Source of the DNA: Diplonema papillatum
Lineage: Eukaryota; Euglenozoa; Diplonemea; Diplonemida; Diplonemidae
Assembly: GCA_030068145.1 (NCBI GenBank)
Contig: JAPJBO010000110.1
Span: forward strand, 1 to 64,000
Direction: 5' to 3'
DNA length: 64,000 bases
Shown: one piece after another, positions 1-12,000 of the stretch
How positions within the stretch are numbered: position 1 is the stretch's first letter
Layout: the number at the start of each line of letters is the position of its first letter
The notes under the pieces: model-generated
What the model saw: only the letters and a program-made list of their open reading frames with translations
Database searches by the model: none
Told to the model about the DNA's origin: nothing
Program-made: the position numbers and the translations under genes

Positions 1-125
1 CTCGTCGAGACGGTCAGCCACAGGGCAGAGCGGACGGGGTTTGGCACTGTGCTGCCGACTCAAGCTTCGCAAGCTGTGGTTGACCGTCACGTTCCTGGAC
101 CAGGAGCGGCCTTTTTCTTTTTTAC
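1..125 (-). repeat. Dispersed repeat family A (fragment)
   Basis: About 120 bp that recur in the opposite orientation at 2667-2890 and 56655-56895 and, degraded, at 15926-16150. The core contains GTGACGGTCAACCACAGC on the minus strand followed by a segment ending in the bases of GCTCTGCCCTG. Here it lies in the intron before the first visible carboxylase exon. No coding sense is evident. Its copies sit both in introns and between genes, as expected of a short interspersed element. Confidence 0.7.
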
Positions 126-448
126 CAAGTTCTCCTCTTCTTTTTTCCCGCCCGACTCGCCATCTCGCCACTGCTCCGGTCCGGAAGATGCGGCACGTGC
201 GATGGCGGTATTTAGAGGTAAAATGGCGATTTTTCGCCGCTATCTATCACACCATTCCTATTAGACCATATGACTCGTCGCAGGATCACCGCACTACATT
301 GCCATTCTACCAATCCGACAAGTCTCCCCTTCGAGCTCTTTCGCCACTACGTCCCAATAGCGCCGTGTCGCCGCTCTCGCGGTTCTATCTCTGTACTGTT
401 TCACCATTATCAGCCTAGCACACTCTTACGCCGCATCACTCCACGCAG

Positions 449-1950
449 CTTGCTGATCTCGGAGCTCCGCAAGAAGTTCCCGGACACAGTGATCCACGTT
501 CACACGCACGACACTGCGGGAGCCGGCGTGGCCGCAATGCTGGCAGCGGCTGAGGCAGGTGCTGATGTCGTTGACGTAGCCTTGGACTCCATGAGCGGGA
601 TGACGTCCCAACCGTCCCTCGGCGCCGTCTGCGCTGCGGTGACCGGCTCTGAGCTGGACACGGGCGTCAACTTCGAGGAAGTCGAAAAGCTGAACAACTT
701 CTGGGAGACCGCTCGTGGCCTCTACGGCCCCTTCGAGTGCACCGCCACGATGAAGTCCGGCAGCTCGGACGTCTACAAACACGAAATCCCGGGAGGTCAG
801 TACACCAACATGCACTTCCAAGCATTCAGCTTGGGTCTCTCCGACCAGTGGGCAGACGTGAAGAAGGCGTACGCCGTGGCGAACCAAGCTCTTGGCGACA
901 TCGTGAAGGTGACACCTAGCAGCAAGGTCGTCGGGGACCTGGCCCAGTTCATGGTCCAGAACAAGATCACCACCGTCAAGGAGCTGGAAGACAACGCCGA
1001 CAAGCTGTCGTTCCCGACGTCTGTCATCGAGTACTTCCAGGGACTCATCGGACACCCCGCTGGCGGCTTCCCTGAACCGCTCGCGAAGAGCGTGTTGAAG
1101 GGTGCACACGTGTACGAGGGCAGACCAGGTGCCGACCTGCCGCCGGCGGATCTGGTGAAGATCAAGGCCACGCTTGAGGAGAAGTTCGGCGAAGCCACCG
1201 ACGACGACGTCATGAGCTACGTCATGTACCCGCAGGTCTTCAACGAGTACAAGAACTTCATCACTGAATACGGCACCATGTCAGGTACGATACTCCTTTC
1301 ATCACGTGGGCGGCGTCGAAGCTCACCACCAGCTTCGGCTGACACCATTTTCGCACTTGACTCGAATAAAGCTCAAAGCAACGGCAGCACAACACGAAAA
1401 GCCTCCAGGCAAACCCCCCGTTTTCACGTTTCTTTCGCGCTTTCGGACACCTTTCGTACCAGTTGGCGTGCCCATCGCAAGTGGCGTAGCAGTTTTAATT
1501 GTGACTTGATCACGCGAATTCCGACAACCAATTCAATTTACAGGGCTTCCGACGCCGGAATACTTCTGCGGTATGCAGGATGGCACTGAGTTGATCATCG
1601 ACTTGCAGAAGGGTAAGACTGTGCACATCAAGATGAAGTCGGTCAGCCCGATGGACGCCACGGGCCACAGGGAGGTTCACTTCGAGATGAATGGCCAGCC
1701 GCGCAGCATTTACATCCTCTGCAAGGACGCTGTCGGCAGCACGGCCGCGCGCGAGCGCGCGGACAAGAATTCCGACGGGTCCATCGGCGCGCCGATGCCC
1801 GGCCAAGTCGTCAAGATGATGGTCGAAAAGGACCAGCAGGTCGTCAAAGGTGACCCGCTCGTCGTGCTGTCCGCAATGAAGATGGAGACCGTGGTCGGGG
1901 CCCCCATCTCCGGCCGTGTGAAGCGCACCGTCGTGGCTGCGGGTGATCAG
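449..1950 (+). CDS. Pyruvate carboxylase, C-terminal part (partial gene, 2 exons seen)
   Basis: Pyruvate carboxylase makes oxaloacetate from pyruvate, bicarbonate and ATP. Visible here are the end of the carboxyltransferase domain and the biotin carrier domain. Exon 449-1284 contains the metal-binding HVHTHDTAG motif and [20 protein letters not shown], both typical of the family. Intron 1285-1543 runs from GTACGA to TTTACAG. Exon 1544-1950 joins in phase 1 to give [13 protein letters not shown] and carries the biotinylation motif AMKME (lysine near 1881) inside GAPMPGQVV...PISG. The acceptor CCACGCAG at 441-448 opens the first exon in phase 2, so the N-terminal two thirds (biotin carboxylase and most of the CT domain) lie before the window. 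The last dozen or so residues after GDQ (usually a GDLLVEI-like end) are not found. A donor GTCCGT at 1951 suggests a further exon, which I could not locate. Confidence 0.93.
1303..1372 (+). repeat. Short repeat (family H) inside a carboxylase intron
   Basis: A segment around GGCGTCGAAGCT and CAGCTTCGGCTGACACCATT fills part of intron 1285-1543. A close relative is at 4497-4570. The intron therefore contains dispersed repeat sequence even though it is only 259 bp long. Confidence 0.55.
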
Positions 1951-2666
1951 GTCCGTGCTTTTTTTTGTAAGAAAAGAAGACTAATAATAATCCGAACGAC
2001 AGGTTTGCCGCTCCAATCTGTCCAGAGGAACAAAGTAGCTTGCTTCCCCTCCACTTCCCTGACCACTTCATGTGGTCAGCAGCAAGACTAGCAGCTTTCT
2101 GTCTTCACCTTTTACTCCAACCATACGGCGCGCGGCAAGCAGAGCAGGAGCGGTGACAGACACAAGCATAGGAGTGAGGATTTTATTGTACAAACAGCTC
2201 TGCAGGAAATACTCGAGGAGGCTGCCAGCTGCAAAATATCAAAGGAGGTAAATGTGCTCTAGTTCACACGAAACACAGGTAAATCTGGGTTTCGTGGCGG
2301 GCGTAAGCGTTCTACAAAAAAAGACCCACTTTGTAATTGCGTTGTTTCTCCCCCTCTAGCCTTCGAAGTAAGCACAAGGCAGCCCCTCCAGTATTCTTTT
2401 TAACTGAAGAAAAAGTCGTCGTCAACGATTGCTTGCATTCTCGTCACGTTGTCCCTATTGGGTGGGAACCTACCGATATCGGGGGTCGACATTCGCCGCG
2501 CAAGCGTATTTTCGTCGGAATCTGTTTACCGTGCACACGTAGCCGGAACGACTTGCGCAAACCCGCAAACCGTCGCCTGTTCGCACGAGAGCATTGCGTT
2601 GAACCCTCTGGTGTGTTGCAAGTTAGCTCTCACTCTCATCACTGGAGAAGAAGAAGCAACGAAAAA
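1951..2666. repeat. Repeat family E (2200-2400) in sequence without a recognised gene
   Basis: The only recognisable feature after the last carboxylase exon is a ~200-bp family E unit. Its landmarks are GGAAATACTCGAGGAGG, a CAAAGGAGGTAAA box, GGCGGGCGTAAGCGTTC and TTTCTCCCCCTCTAGCC. The same order of landmarks appears at 3915-4030 (partial), 10640-10770, 12880-13110 and 59855-60040. The rest shows no supported coding region. A missing terminal carboxylase exon could still be hidden here. Confidence 0.6.
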
Positions 2667-2890
2667 GGCCGCACCTGGTCCAGGAACGTGACGGTCAACC
2701 ACAGCTTGCAAAGCTTGAGTCGGAGGCAGCACAGTGCTACAACCCCTCCGCTCTGCCACGTGGCTCTCCGTCGACGAGCTTGGGTTCAGCGCAAGCGCCA
2801 AGCTCCAAGGTGCGCCACGCCTTGATGCTTCAGTTTGGGAAATCGGTAGCCACTTGACTCGTAGGCCCGTGGCTCTGCAGTAACCGCCGG
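2667..2890 (+). repeat. Dispersed repeat family A, longest copy
   Basis: This copy runs from GGTCCAGGAACGTGACGG through the CTTGATGCTTCAGTTTGGG block to TGGCTCTGCAGTAACCGCCG. It matches 56655-56895 closely over its full length, so those two copies define a unit of about 220 bp. Small indels and substitutions separate them. Confidence 0.7.
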
Positions 2891-3167
2891 AGTTCATCAC
2901 GGAGAGAAACGATCTATAATACACCGAACCTTGGAACCTCGAAAAACACTGAAAACACAACAACAGATCAAGGGAGGCGATCTCCTCCTCGAGCTTGAGC
3001 CTTGGGAGTAGAAGCGACGCGGTGAAGGCCCCCCGCGCGCTCGCACGACGACGTTCACCCGCCACGATCCTCGCAGCGGCCGCGCTCTGCCGAAAGATTT
3101 GGAAGAACCACGAGACCAGCACCTACCCCCGGCCCCCCTCCCCCCTAAACACATCAGAGGACACCCA

Positions 3168-3296
3168 CACGGTGAGGTCCAGCCTCAGAAGCTGAAGTTA
3201 AAGAGGGTGTGCCCGAGTTCACACCCGAAAAGCGGGTGTGACACCCGCTTTTTAACTCCAGCTTTAACTCCAGCTTCTGAGGCTGGACTTCACCGT
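3168..3296. repeat. Foldback repeat family B (MITE-like)
   Basis: An inverted-repeat unit of about 130 bp. Arms built on AGCCTCAGAAGCTGAAGTT and its complement flank a central GCGGGTGTGACACCCGC palindrome. Related units are at 6486-6613, 13676-13805, 43733-43877, 44026-44155 and 47345-47487. It has no coding capacity. The size and strong self-complementarity suggest a non-autonomous foldback element. Its transposase source is not in the window as far as I can see. Confidence 0.7.
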
Positions 3297-3639
3297 GCAA
3301 CCCAAGGCTTCACAACGGAGAATCTTGTGGCACTCATTTGCATGCAAAATGACTCCGCGGCACGAGTAACCCACACACCCACACCCAGGCACCCTTTCCC
3401 CCTTCTTCCCCCCTCTCCACCACCCCAGCCTCCAGCATCTACGGTTGACCGGAGACTCTTAATACTTTATTCCTCATGCAGCTGGGAAACAAGATCCCAG
3501 GAGGGAAGGGCAAGCTCGGGTGTGCGGCGAAAGATCCTTTTAGAATTGTTCGTAAAACGGGATCGTCGGGAACACAAAAATCACAAACAGTCCCGGACAT
3601 GGCTGGCCACAACGAAAGCGTGCACCAAATCTACAACCC

Positions 3640-3745
3640 GTAACCATATAGCCCTTTCTTGCTCTAATAGAACCCATTCATGAACGGTCACACGGAGACC
3701 CTAAACCCCCGGAATTTCAAGCGATCTTTAACTCTAAAAAAGCTT
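3640..3745 (+). repeat. Dispersed repeat family C
   Basis: A unit of about 100 bp with the order CATAGCCCTTTCTTGCTCTA, GAACCCATTCATGAACGG, CACACGGAGACCCTAAA and TTTCAAGCG...TTTAACTCTAAAA. The copy at 63478-63582 is almost identical over the full length. Shorter or diverged copies are listed elsewhere. Units stand in the same orientation wherever I found them. Confidence 0.7.
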
Positions 3746-3914
3746 AAAATTCGAAACAGTCTAGTTTTGAGCAAGTCTTCTGGGATTGGGACCCGTCGGT
3801 TGAATCGAGAAGATTCTGCAGAGATCTTTGCCGCCGCCAGAAAAAAGCACGGGAAGCGAAAGTTCGTGTGCTCGTCTTCCTGCAACGTATTTCACTTTCT
3901 TTGTTTTTGAATAA

Positions 3915-4030
3915 GCACCTGCTTCGAAGGAAATACTCGAGGAGGGTCGCCAAATGCGAAACCACCACGGAGGAAACGGGCTCACACACATCACGGGTAA
4001 GTCTGGGCGTAAGCGTTCAACGAAAAAGGC
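3915..4030 (+). repeat. Family E fragment
   Basis: Shares AAGGAAATACTCGAGGAGG and GGCGTAAGCGTTCAACG with the 2200-2400 unit. The GGAGGTAAA box is replaced by diverged sequence. Confidence 0.55.
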
Positions 4031-4729
4031 CGTGTTGGCGCTGCTGTGGTATGGACCCTCTCCCCATCGAAATACGCACTGAGCGGCCCTCCGAATATTT
4101 TTGTGAGCCAACCGAAAACGTAAAAAGTCGTCAGCGGAAAGAGCCACCAGGCGGTGATGTGATATTGAAATAACTCGGAAAAACGTGCCCCTCATAGCTT
4201 GTGGGGCGGACGTGCCCGAATGGGAGTTCAGTCCTACTCTCAGTTAGCTTTTTTGTGGTGTCGGATGTACAGGGGTCGGCCCGCTGCCTCGCACACAAAG
4301 TAGTACTTGAGGGATCGATCCCTTCGGCACGAATTCTCGGCGAGACCAACGTGACTCGGCATGGACCGACCGAAGAAGGATGCACACCCAACCCCCGCCC
4401 GCCCTCGGGACCAGTCCCCGACCACGGGAAACGATCAGAGCGAGGAAAAGGCCCCTTTCACGGGCGAGCCTCAGGTCCGTATTCCCTCCCGTTCCTTCGG
4501 CGTCGAAGCTTCACCAGCTTCGGCTGACACCATTCGCGCACTTAACCACGGTTAAGAAGACGAAATAAAAACCCAGACGCACCCATGGCTCAAAGCATCT
4601 GCGCGTCCGTTTCGTTCTTATTCCACGCAGCAACACACAAGGCCAGCATTGTAAACCTGTGTGGTTGCTCTTTCATGAGCATCTGACGCTCAGGTTCCTG
4701 GATATGTGCCTTAAAGGACTGCACGTGCA

Positions 4730-5160
4730 CATGGAGCAGGCAGGCAAGGGGGTACCCACCTGCCCCATGTAGCCTGCTTCCTAGCTTGTCAGCGCGACAC
4801 TCTTTCCACGCATCTTGCGGATGAAGAGACTCAACACGGAGCAGACGGCCCGGCGTGTTTGAACACAACACACCGACCCCATGCAGCCCGTTTCCGAGCT
4901 TTTTCAGGACATGACACTCGTTCCGCGGCGTTTGCTGGGGGATGCGTGTTCATGGAAAAAGAGGCTCAACGCGGAGCAGACGGGCAGAGTGTTGAACATC
5001 ATACCGGCCCCATGCAGCCCGTTCCCTAGCTTTTTCAGTACATGGCACTCGTTTCCACGCTTACTGTGGTGCGTGTTCCTGAGTAAAACAGACTCCACAC
5101 GGAGCAGACAGGCAGGGTGTTGAACAACACCCCCGCCCCATTTAGCCCGTTCTCAAGCCT
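4730..5160. repeat. Tandem repeat, ~125-130 bp unit, about 3.5 copies
   Basis: The blocks GAGCAGACGG, CCCATGCAGCCCGTT and AGCTTTTTCAG recur at roughly 4850, 4977 and 5102. Copies differ at many positions, so this is an old array. No protein is implied. A poly-C run of about 20 bases follows at 5178-5199. Confidence 0.65.
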
Positions 5161-5557
5161 ATCAGTCCAATCCCCCTTCCCCCCCCCCCCCCCCCCCCCT
5201 TTCTTTTCACCTCCCTCCGCCTGATAGGCGCTTGTTTGATATCTCTCCGGTGCTGCTTCCATTTGAAGGCACCGTCTCCTATTGCCCGAATACCACATTG
5301 GAATACCTCTAAAGTTTCCGCCGTATTTTTTTGTGTGGAGTTGGCCTACTGCTGCAGGCTTTTTGACATGCTCGGGGCATGCAGCAAATGCCGCCGGACC
5401 AGACAAAAAAAGACTTGGTTCGACACTCGAAACCGCGTCCTTGGACCGTCTACCTTCTGAACGCACGTTTTATATGCGATGATGCCAAAACAGAGGGGAG
5501 GGTTGGGAGTTGGACAGAAGGACTCTGGCAAAGACTTCCTTTTCTTGCATTTCTCTC

Positions 5558-5640
5558 GGATACAGCATCTTCTTCGAAGAAGGCTTTGATGCTAGCATCG
5601 ATCGTGCAGGAGGTGGTGCCCTGTCTAACATTGTTAAACT
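5558..5640 (+). repeat. Dispersed repeat family D
   Basis: A unit of about 90 bp containing ATCTTCTTCGAAGAAGGC, TTGATGCTAGCATC and, in better copies, CATGAGAGGCAGTGCTCTGCC and CTAAACATTAAAC. Its two internal palindromes (TTCTTCGAAGAA and GATGCTAGCATC) are conserved between copies. Other copies: 8513-8606, 10038-10130, 10393-10488, 10900-10985 (diverged), 22935-23030 and 51025-51085. Confidence 0.65.
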
Positions 5641-5645
5641 ACGAT

Positions 5646-5676
5646 CCCCCCCCCCCCCCCCCCCGCCCCCCCCCCC
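5646..5676. repeat. Poly-C/G homopolymer tract
   Basis: A run of C interrupted once by G, directly after a family D copy. It is a simple repeat and likely a sequencing and length-variation hot spot. Confidence 0.8.
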
Positions 5677-8512
5677 TTTGGCATCGTACCATATTTTCCA
5701 CACCATTTTCCGCGAGGCTCCTTGGTTCAGATCTCGTATGCGGTCTTCTGCTTGAAAAAAAAAATCTCTCTCCCTCTCCTCATACGGCCTCCTGTTCCCC
5801 TTTACGCCCTGTTGACAACTTGACCGCTCCTCGCAGCGCATCATACGCCTCTGTCGTCCAATGCAGCTGCGATCACGCTCCCTTGATACGAATCATCCCC
5901 CCCTCCCGGGTGTGCGTAGCAAGCCAGCCAGGTGGTATTTGCATTCGCGCGCACTGTGACGAGTTGGCAACTCCTCACGCAGACCCCACCCCACGGGTCC
6001 CGTTTTAATTTTTGCAGGGGTCGAAGTGCGGGAAACTTTATTGCACGAGCAACCGTCGCCCTGCCTTCTTTTACTTCTTCTCTCCTCTCCTTTGTTTTTT
6101 TTGTTGTTGTTGCTCGCTTGCTTTGTTTGTTTGGAGTCTTTTATTTGTTGTGGGCATTTACTATTATATTACGGCCATTCTGGTCCTTTTCTCTCTTCCT
6201 GCTCCTTTCCGCCTTCTCTTTGTCTTTTCTGAAGCTGAGTAGGGAATACTCGAGGAGGACGGTCTCCGGGGAGGAAATGTGCTGCTTCTTGCACGTGACA
6301 TAGAGAGACTAGGCGCCGAGTTTGGAAGTTCAACAAAAACCTTAACTCTCGGACTGACTGCGATACCTACTACCCTCATACTACCCGCCTCACAGCCTCA
6401 ATGGTCAACCGGAGACCCTAAAACACCGAACCTCTAGACAATAAACGCTAAAAATTAACCGATTCCATACACAAGCCGGGAGAGCTGGAGTTGAAGAGGA
6501 TGTGCCCGAGTCACACCCGAAAAGCGGGTGTGCCACGACCAAAACGCGTGTAAATCTGCACCCGAAAAAGCGCTTTTTTTAACTCCAGCCTCTGAGGCCG
6601 GACTTCACCGTGTAGTTGTACCCCCACCCCCCATCCAGCTTCCGTCGAGTATTTTCGAAAACACGCGAGCACTGCGGGAATCCTGGGGCTAGACCAACTC
6701 GTGAATATTATCGGGCTCGCGAAAAAAATGCGAGAGTCGTAACCTAGCATGCCCCCCGCGTTCGCGATTTTAAAAGCGAATCCCTTTTATTGGGCGAATC
6801 GGGTTCCTCTACTTTTTTTTTTCCGAAGCTGTGACTAAAAAAAAACCCTGACTTGCCAAAGCGAGCAAGTAAAGTGTACACGAAAGAAGCCATGCGTGCC
6901 TCCCCAAACGTATTAGCTATAAAAGAGCCCATTCGACGAAGGTCACCCGGAGACTCTAAAATCCCGGATTCTCAAGCGAACTATAACTCTAAAAAAAACT
7001 ATTCTTTTTTGCGCAGTTCAAAAAAGGAGGGCTTGTTTGCCCGCCGCAACAGCCCGCCGGCGCCACCTCCCCTCGGCAACCGCGTCTGGGTGTTTGCCGT
7101 GGCGAAAACGGCCGGGTGGTGGGCGCGGCACCCACCCCATCCCGAGTGAGCGTCACCTTAGGGGTTGTACCCTCGGAGCGGGGGTAGGGCTACACAGGGA
7201 TCAAGGAACAGGCATTTTGTTTTTGTTTTTGTTTTTAACTTTTTTGTGCCAGCGTTTTTTTTTTTTTTTGTGGCGTTCAGACATCAAGGAAAACATCCCT
7301 CAGCAGACTTGGCTTACATAGGGTCGTCGAGGAAGCAGTGAACTCACAACACAAGACGCACCGTCACCAAGCTAAAAGTTGATACGTGCGAACGTCAGCC
7401 AAAACGTCGCATCACGCACAGCCGTATCGCAGTTCACACGTATCACATTTTCGCGGTAATCCAGCGCTGACACGCAATGCGTGACGCGTAACAAATACGG
7501 GATGTGCATCCATCGTATCAAAAAAGCATCACTGCCCAAGAGAGAGAGGGAGGCGGGTGCACCACATGATAATTGCCCTTACTTAACGATGTGGCCAGGT
7601 AGCAGGACAAAGTTGCGCCTTGCCACGCGCACCCACATACTCCTCGGGAGGGAATAACAGCAAGAATTACAAAAAGGGGAAAAACCTCCGTCAACCAGGG
7701 CGAAGAAAGAACACAAACCAAAGGAATAACTTTTCTCAACCGAGCATCCCAGCGAAAGTTTCTCGGTGAAGCGGGTCAGCCGGGGGGACTGGATACGTGA
7801 CCGAAGTGCATTCCTCCCGGTTCTTGAGTACCGCCTGGGACCTTACGAAGAGCACAAGTACATGGCTCTGCCAGTCGGGCGCTTTCGTTCTCATTCATTC
7901 ATTACCGCGCTTTTTATTTTCACCTCCACCCCCCACCCCCCCCACGTGGATGTACGACGCTTCACCCCCGCGGCGCGAGTTGGCACACCGGGTTGCGATA
8001 CAACCGTCCGCGCGTCGTCACACCGTCGACGTGTTTCGTCCACCTCTTCATGTCTCTCCTCGCTCGCTCCAGTCTGTGTCTCTGCAGTGAACTTCTCGCT
8101 TTTAGCGTGACCGCATAATAATAATGCAATGCGCCGAAGTTGAGAAGTCGGGTGCGTGTGCAGCGATGATCTAGCGCAGGCCGGACAAACTCTTGTCTTT
8201 GCGTCCACTGCAGTGTTGGTACACCAGCTAAAAACAGCAGTTGGCGCCGTGTAACTTCAGAAGCAGGTGGCTTCCGCTAGTGCGCACATGCAAGTCTTTC
8301 ATATTGGTTGGGATAGGAAGGAGAAACACAATGAAACCAAGCCGATGCAATCAAGTCGTTTGCACCGAACAGGCATCCAAAGGACCCACTGATGAGCTCT
8401 AACTTCGGAATGGTCTGCGTTCAAGAGCGAAACCTCGGGTTTCGCTCTTGAACGCCGACCAAGGTGCACGCAACACCGACATAGGGGCTTTTTTCCCTTT
8501 TTCCATTTTTGC
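5677..8512. other. No recognised gene; repeat fragments only
   Basis: Contains a family E fragment (6240-6310), a family B foldback (6486-6613), a family C copy (6905-7000), T-rich runs at 7200-7270 and a family F copy near 8213-8290 with CAGTTGGCGCCGTG and GGTGGCTTCCGCTAGTGCGC. Open frames in this stretch are short, overlap on both strands and show no known protein pattern. I see no exon I could defend. Confidence 0.5.
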
Positions 8513-8606
8513 ATCCCATCTTCTTCGAAGAAGACTTGATGCTAGCATCACCCACGCGTGAGAGGCAGGGTTCTGCCTGAACATTACACCAAGATTTTCC
8601 CACCGC
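8513..8606 (+). repeat. Family D copy upstream of the CAA tract
   Basis: Full-length unit with TTCTTCGAAGAAGACTTG and GCATGAG-like bases diverged to GCGTGAGAGGCAGGG. It ends at the sequence leading into the (CAA)n tract. Confidence 0.65.
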
Positions 8607-8646
8607 ACACAGGAGAAAAATCGAAGGGAAAAAGAAACAACCACCA

Positions 8647-8972
<326 letters not shown>

Positions 8973-9026
8973 GCACCTACACCACCAAACCAACGCCAAC
9001 CGTACACGCGACTCGCGGCCTTCGCC

Positions 9027-12000
9027 ATGTCGCGGGGCCCTGCCCGGGAGGCAGGGAACTCACTCCCTCACTACACGAGCCTGGACGAGCTGATCGAAGC
9101 CGAGTCGCTCACCGTCCTTTCGGTCGGAAAGTCGGCGGAGGAGAACCTGGTCCGAAAAGGCGTGAGCGTGATGTACAAGAAGTACCCGTGGAGCCCGTCC
9201 AGCCGCGCGTACGTGCAAGAGGTGTACCTGATGCTCAGGAAGCACGTCGACCCGTGGACTTGGGTCCACGGCAGGAAGGGGATCGTGTTCGGGGGCGAGT
9301 CGTGGGAGCGGCTGCGAAATGGAGACCGCGTCGCGGTCAGGCTGGTGTCCCCGAACGAAGTGGGCATGGGGGTGTGCCGGTGGATAGGCCGGCCGCGGCC
9401 GATGGCAGGGTCCGAGGAGAGCGAGAACCAGATCGCGCTGACCGCCGTCGACACCGGGGGCAACTTCCGCATGCAGACCCCGAAGTTCGACTGCCAGACC
9501 ACCTGGCTCGGGATCCAAATGGACCGGCCGCTGGGCCGCCACGACGGCGTCGTCAACGGCTTGCGGTACTTCCGGACGCCTCCGAACCACGCAGTCTTCG
9601 TCCCCCCACACCAGGTGTCGCTCGCTAGGGAGACCAGCTGGGAGGGCGTCGAGACGTTGATCCACACGCCGGACCTCTCGTCCGCTCGGGCATGCATCGC
9701 CCACCGGCCGATCTTGGCGTTCAATTTGTCGTATCGGGGGGGGTCTTACCGCGGGTACAGGTACCAGATCGAGTTCCACTCGGACAGGCCGCTGGCTGGG
9801 AAGAAGGAGGCGTTCGCGCAGCACCTCCGCGAGTACCGTCTGCTCATCCACCCGACCATCACCAGCCGCTGGCTCGCCCTGTGGTCCGCCGGCGAGGACC
9901 CCGTCGCAGTCTTGGACGCGGAGATCCGGCGGCTGTGGTGCCACGTCAGCGCGCCGCGCCCCCGGCCGTCGAAAGGGAAGCCGTCGGCGCACACGCAGGA
10001 GGAGAGCGTGCCCGGTATGTCCCCACACCACCCTGTTTTCTAGACAACATCTTCCTTGCAGAAGACTTGCTGCAAACATCATCCATGCATGAGAAGCAGT
10101 GCTCTGCCTAAACATTAAACTAGGATTTCACCCCCGAAGAACGAGGTGCACACGGTGAAAGCATGCAGGCTAGTCCCTCAAGGGTTCGTTCCCCACTTTG
10201 GAAGCCGCACACTCCCCTTTTAACCTTTTTCTATTTTGCATGCATCCCTTTTCTCGACATCGAATTAGGACGACACATACTACTACTACGGCATCCCTTT
10301 TCTCGACATCGAATTAGGACGACACATACTACTACGGCATCCCTTTTCTCGACATCGAATTAGGACGACACATACTACTACTGGCATCCCTTTTTTAGAC
10401 AGCATCTTCCTCGAAGAAGGCTTGATGCTAGCATCAACCATGCATGAGAGGCAGTGTCTCTGCCTAGACAGTGAACTAATATTTCCCCCCCTCCAATATG
10501 TACTGGCCCATTAACAACGACCCCCTCCAATATGGGTCGAAATAATAAGGGGCACGGGGCACCCTCGGAGGTTGGGGTTTCTTGGCGCCTCTACTACTAC
10601 CCAACCTATCTTGCGGCCTGTGCGGCGGCATTTTTGTATGAGCACCTGCTTTGTAGGAAAAACTTGAGGAGACTGCCAGTCGCAAAATCTCGAATGAGGT
10701 AAAATGTGCTGTAGCCCACAGTTACGGGTTAAGCGGCGGGCGTGAGCGTTCAAGAATGTTCCTCCTCCTCGGAGTTTATTCGGGTACACGTGAGCCTCTG
10801 TGTGCCGTATATGCCCTCCTCCGCCTTTTTTCTTGAGAGGGATAAACACACAGTCTTTTTCCCTTAGGTTTTGTTGTCGCAAATGAATCACCGCGTGCAT
10901 CGGGCGGCGCCCACAGCACCAGACAGGACGAACATGCGCGAGAGACGTGTTCTGTCTAAACATTAAGCCAAGGGTTACACCCTCTCACTTTGCTGAAATC
11001 CAAAAAAAAAGCGTCAGAATGGGCCACTTGGCCGAATTTCTATTTGCTACAGGGAGCAAACTGATTGGTGAGTGGGGATTGTCCCAGAGGAAGGGCGGTT
11101 CACCCGGCTCGCGACGAAGGTCGCATCACTCGAAGACCAGCTCAGGGCTGGCGGAATCCCGGGACTCTCCCCGCAGGCTTCGGAAGGAGCACGTCGTGAC
11201 CGCGACACGAAAGCGCTTACGCGTACACCATACGCATACGGGTCGACCTGTGCTCTATGAACGGTGGTAATGGTGCCTTGCAAGTAATCTCTTCATCGGG
11301 ATGAAAGCGCTTACGCGTACACCATACGCATACGGGTCGACCTGTGCTCTATGAACGGTGGTAATGGTGCCTTGCAAGTAATCTCTTCATCGGGATGAAA
11401 GCGCTTACGCGTACACCATACGCATACGGGTCGACCTGTGCTCTATGAACGGTGGTAATGGTGCCTTGCAAGTAATCTCTTCATCGGGATGAAAGCGCTT
11501 ACGCGTACACCATACGCATACGGGTCGACCTGTGCTCTATGAACGGTGGTAATGGTGCCTTGCAAGTAATCTCTTCATCGGGATGAAAGCGCTTACGCGT
11601 ACACCATACGCATACGGGTCGACCTGTGCTCTATGAACGGTGGTAATGGTGCCTTGCAAGTAATCTCTTCATCGGGATGAAAGCGCTTACGCGTACACCA
11701 TACGCATACGGGTCGACCTGTGCTCTATGAACGGTGGTAATGGTGCCTTGCAAGTAATCTCTTCATCGGGATGAAAGCGCTTACGCGTACACCATACGCA
11801 TACGGGTCGACCTGTGCTCTATGAACGGTGGTAATGGTGCCTTGCAAGTAATCTCTTCATCGGGATGAAAGCGCTTACGCGTACACCATACGCATACGGG
11901 TCGACCACCGATGTTACTGTGAACAAACCAGCGTGCCCAAAAGCAGGCGTTCGCCGTGAATGATAAAGCATGGCATAACAAGGGATCGATTCTCTCGACT

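Noticed and set aside
270-448. N-terminus of the carboxylase starting at 270
   Set aside because: The sequence before 449 shows no family similarity, overlaps repeat DNA and precedes a good acceptor. It is intron.
426-1109. Minus-strand genes opposite the carboxylase, CAP-Gly and tandem genes
   Set aside because: They are mirror frames of GC-rich coding exons and show no independent similarity.
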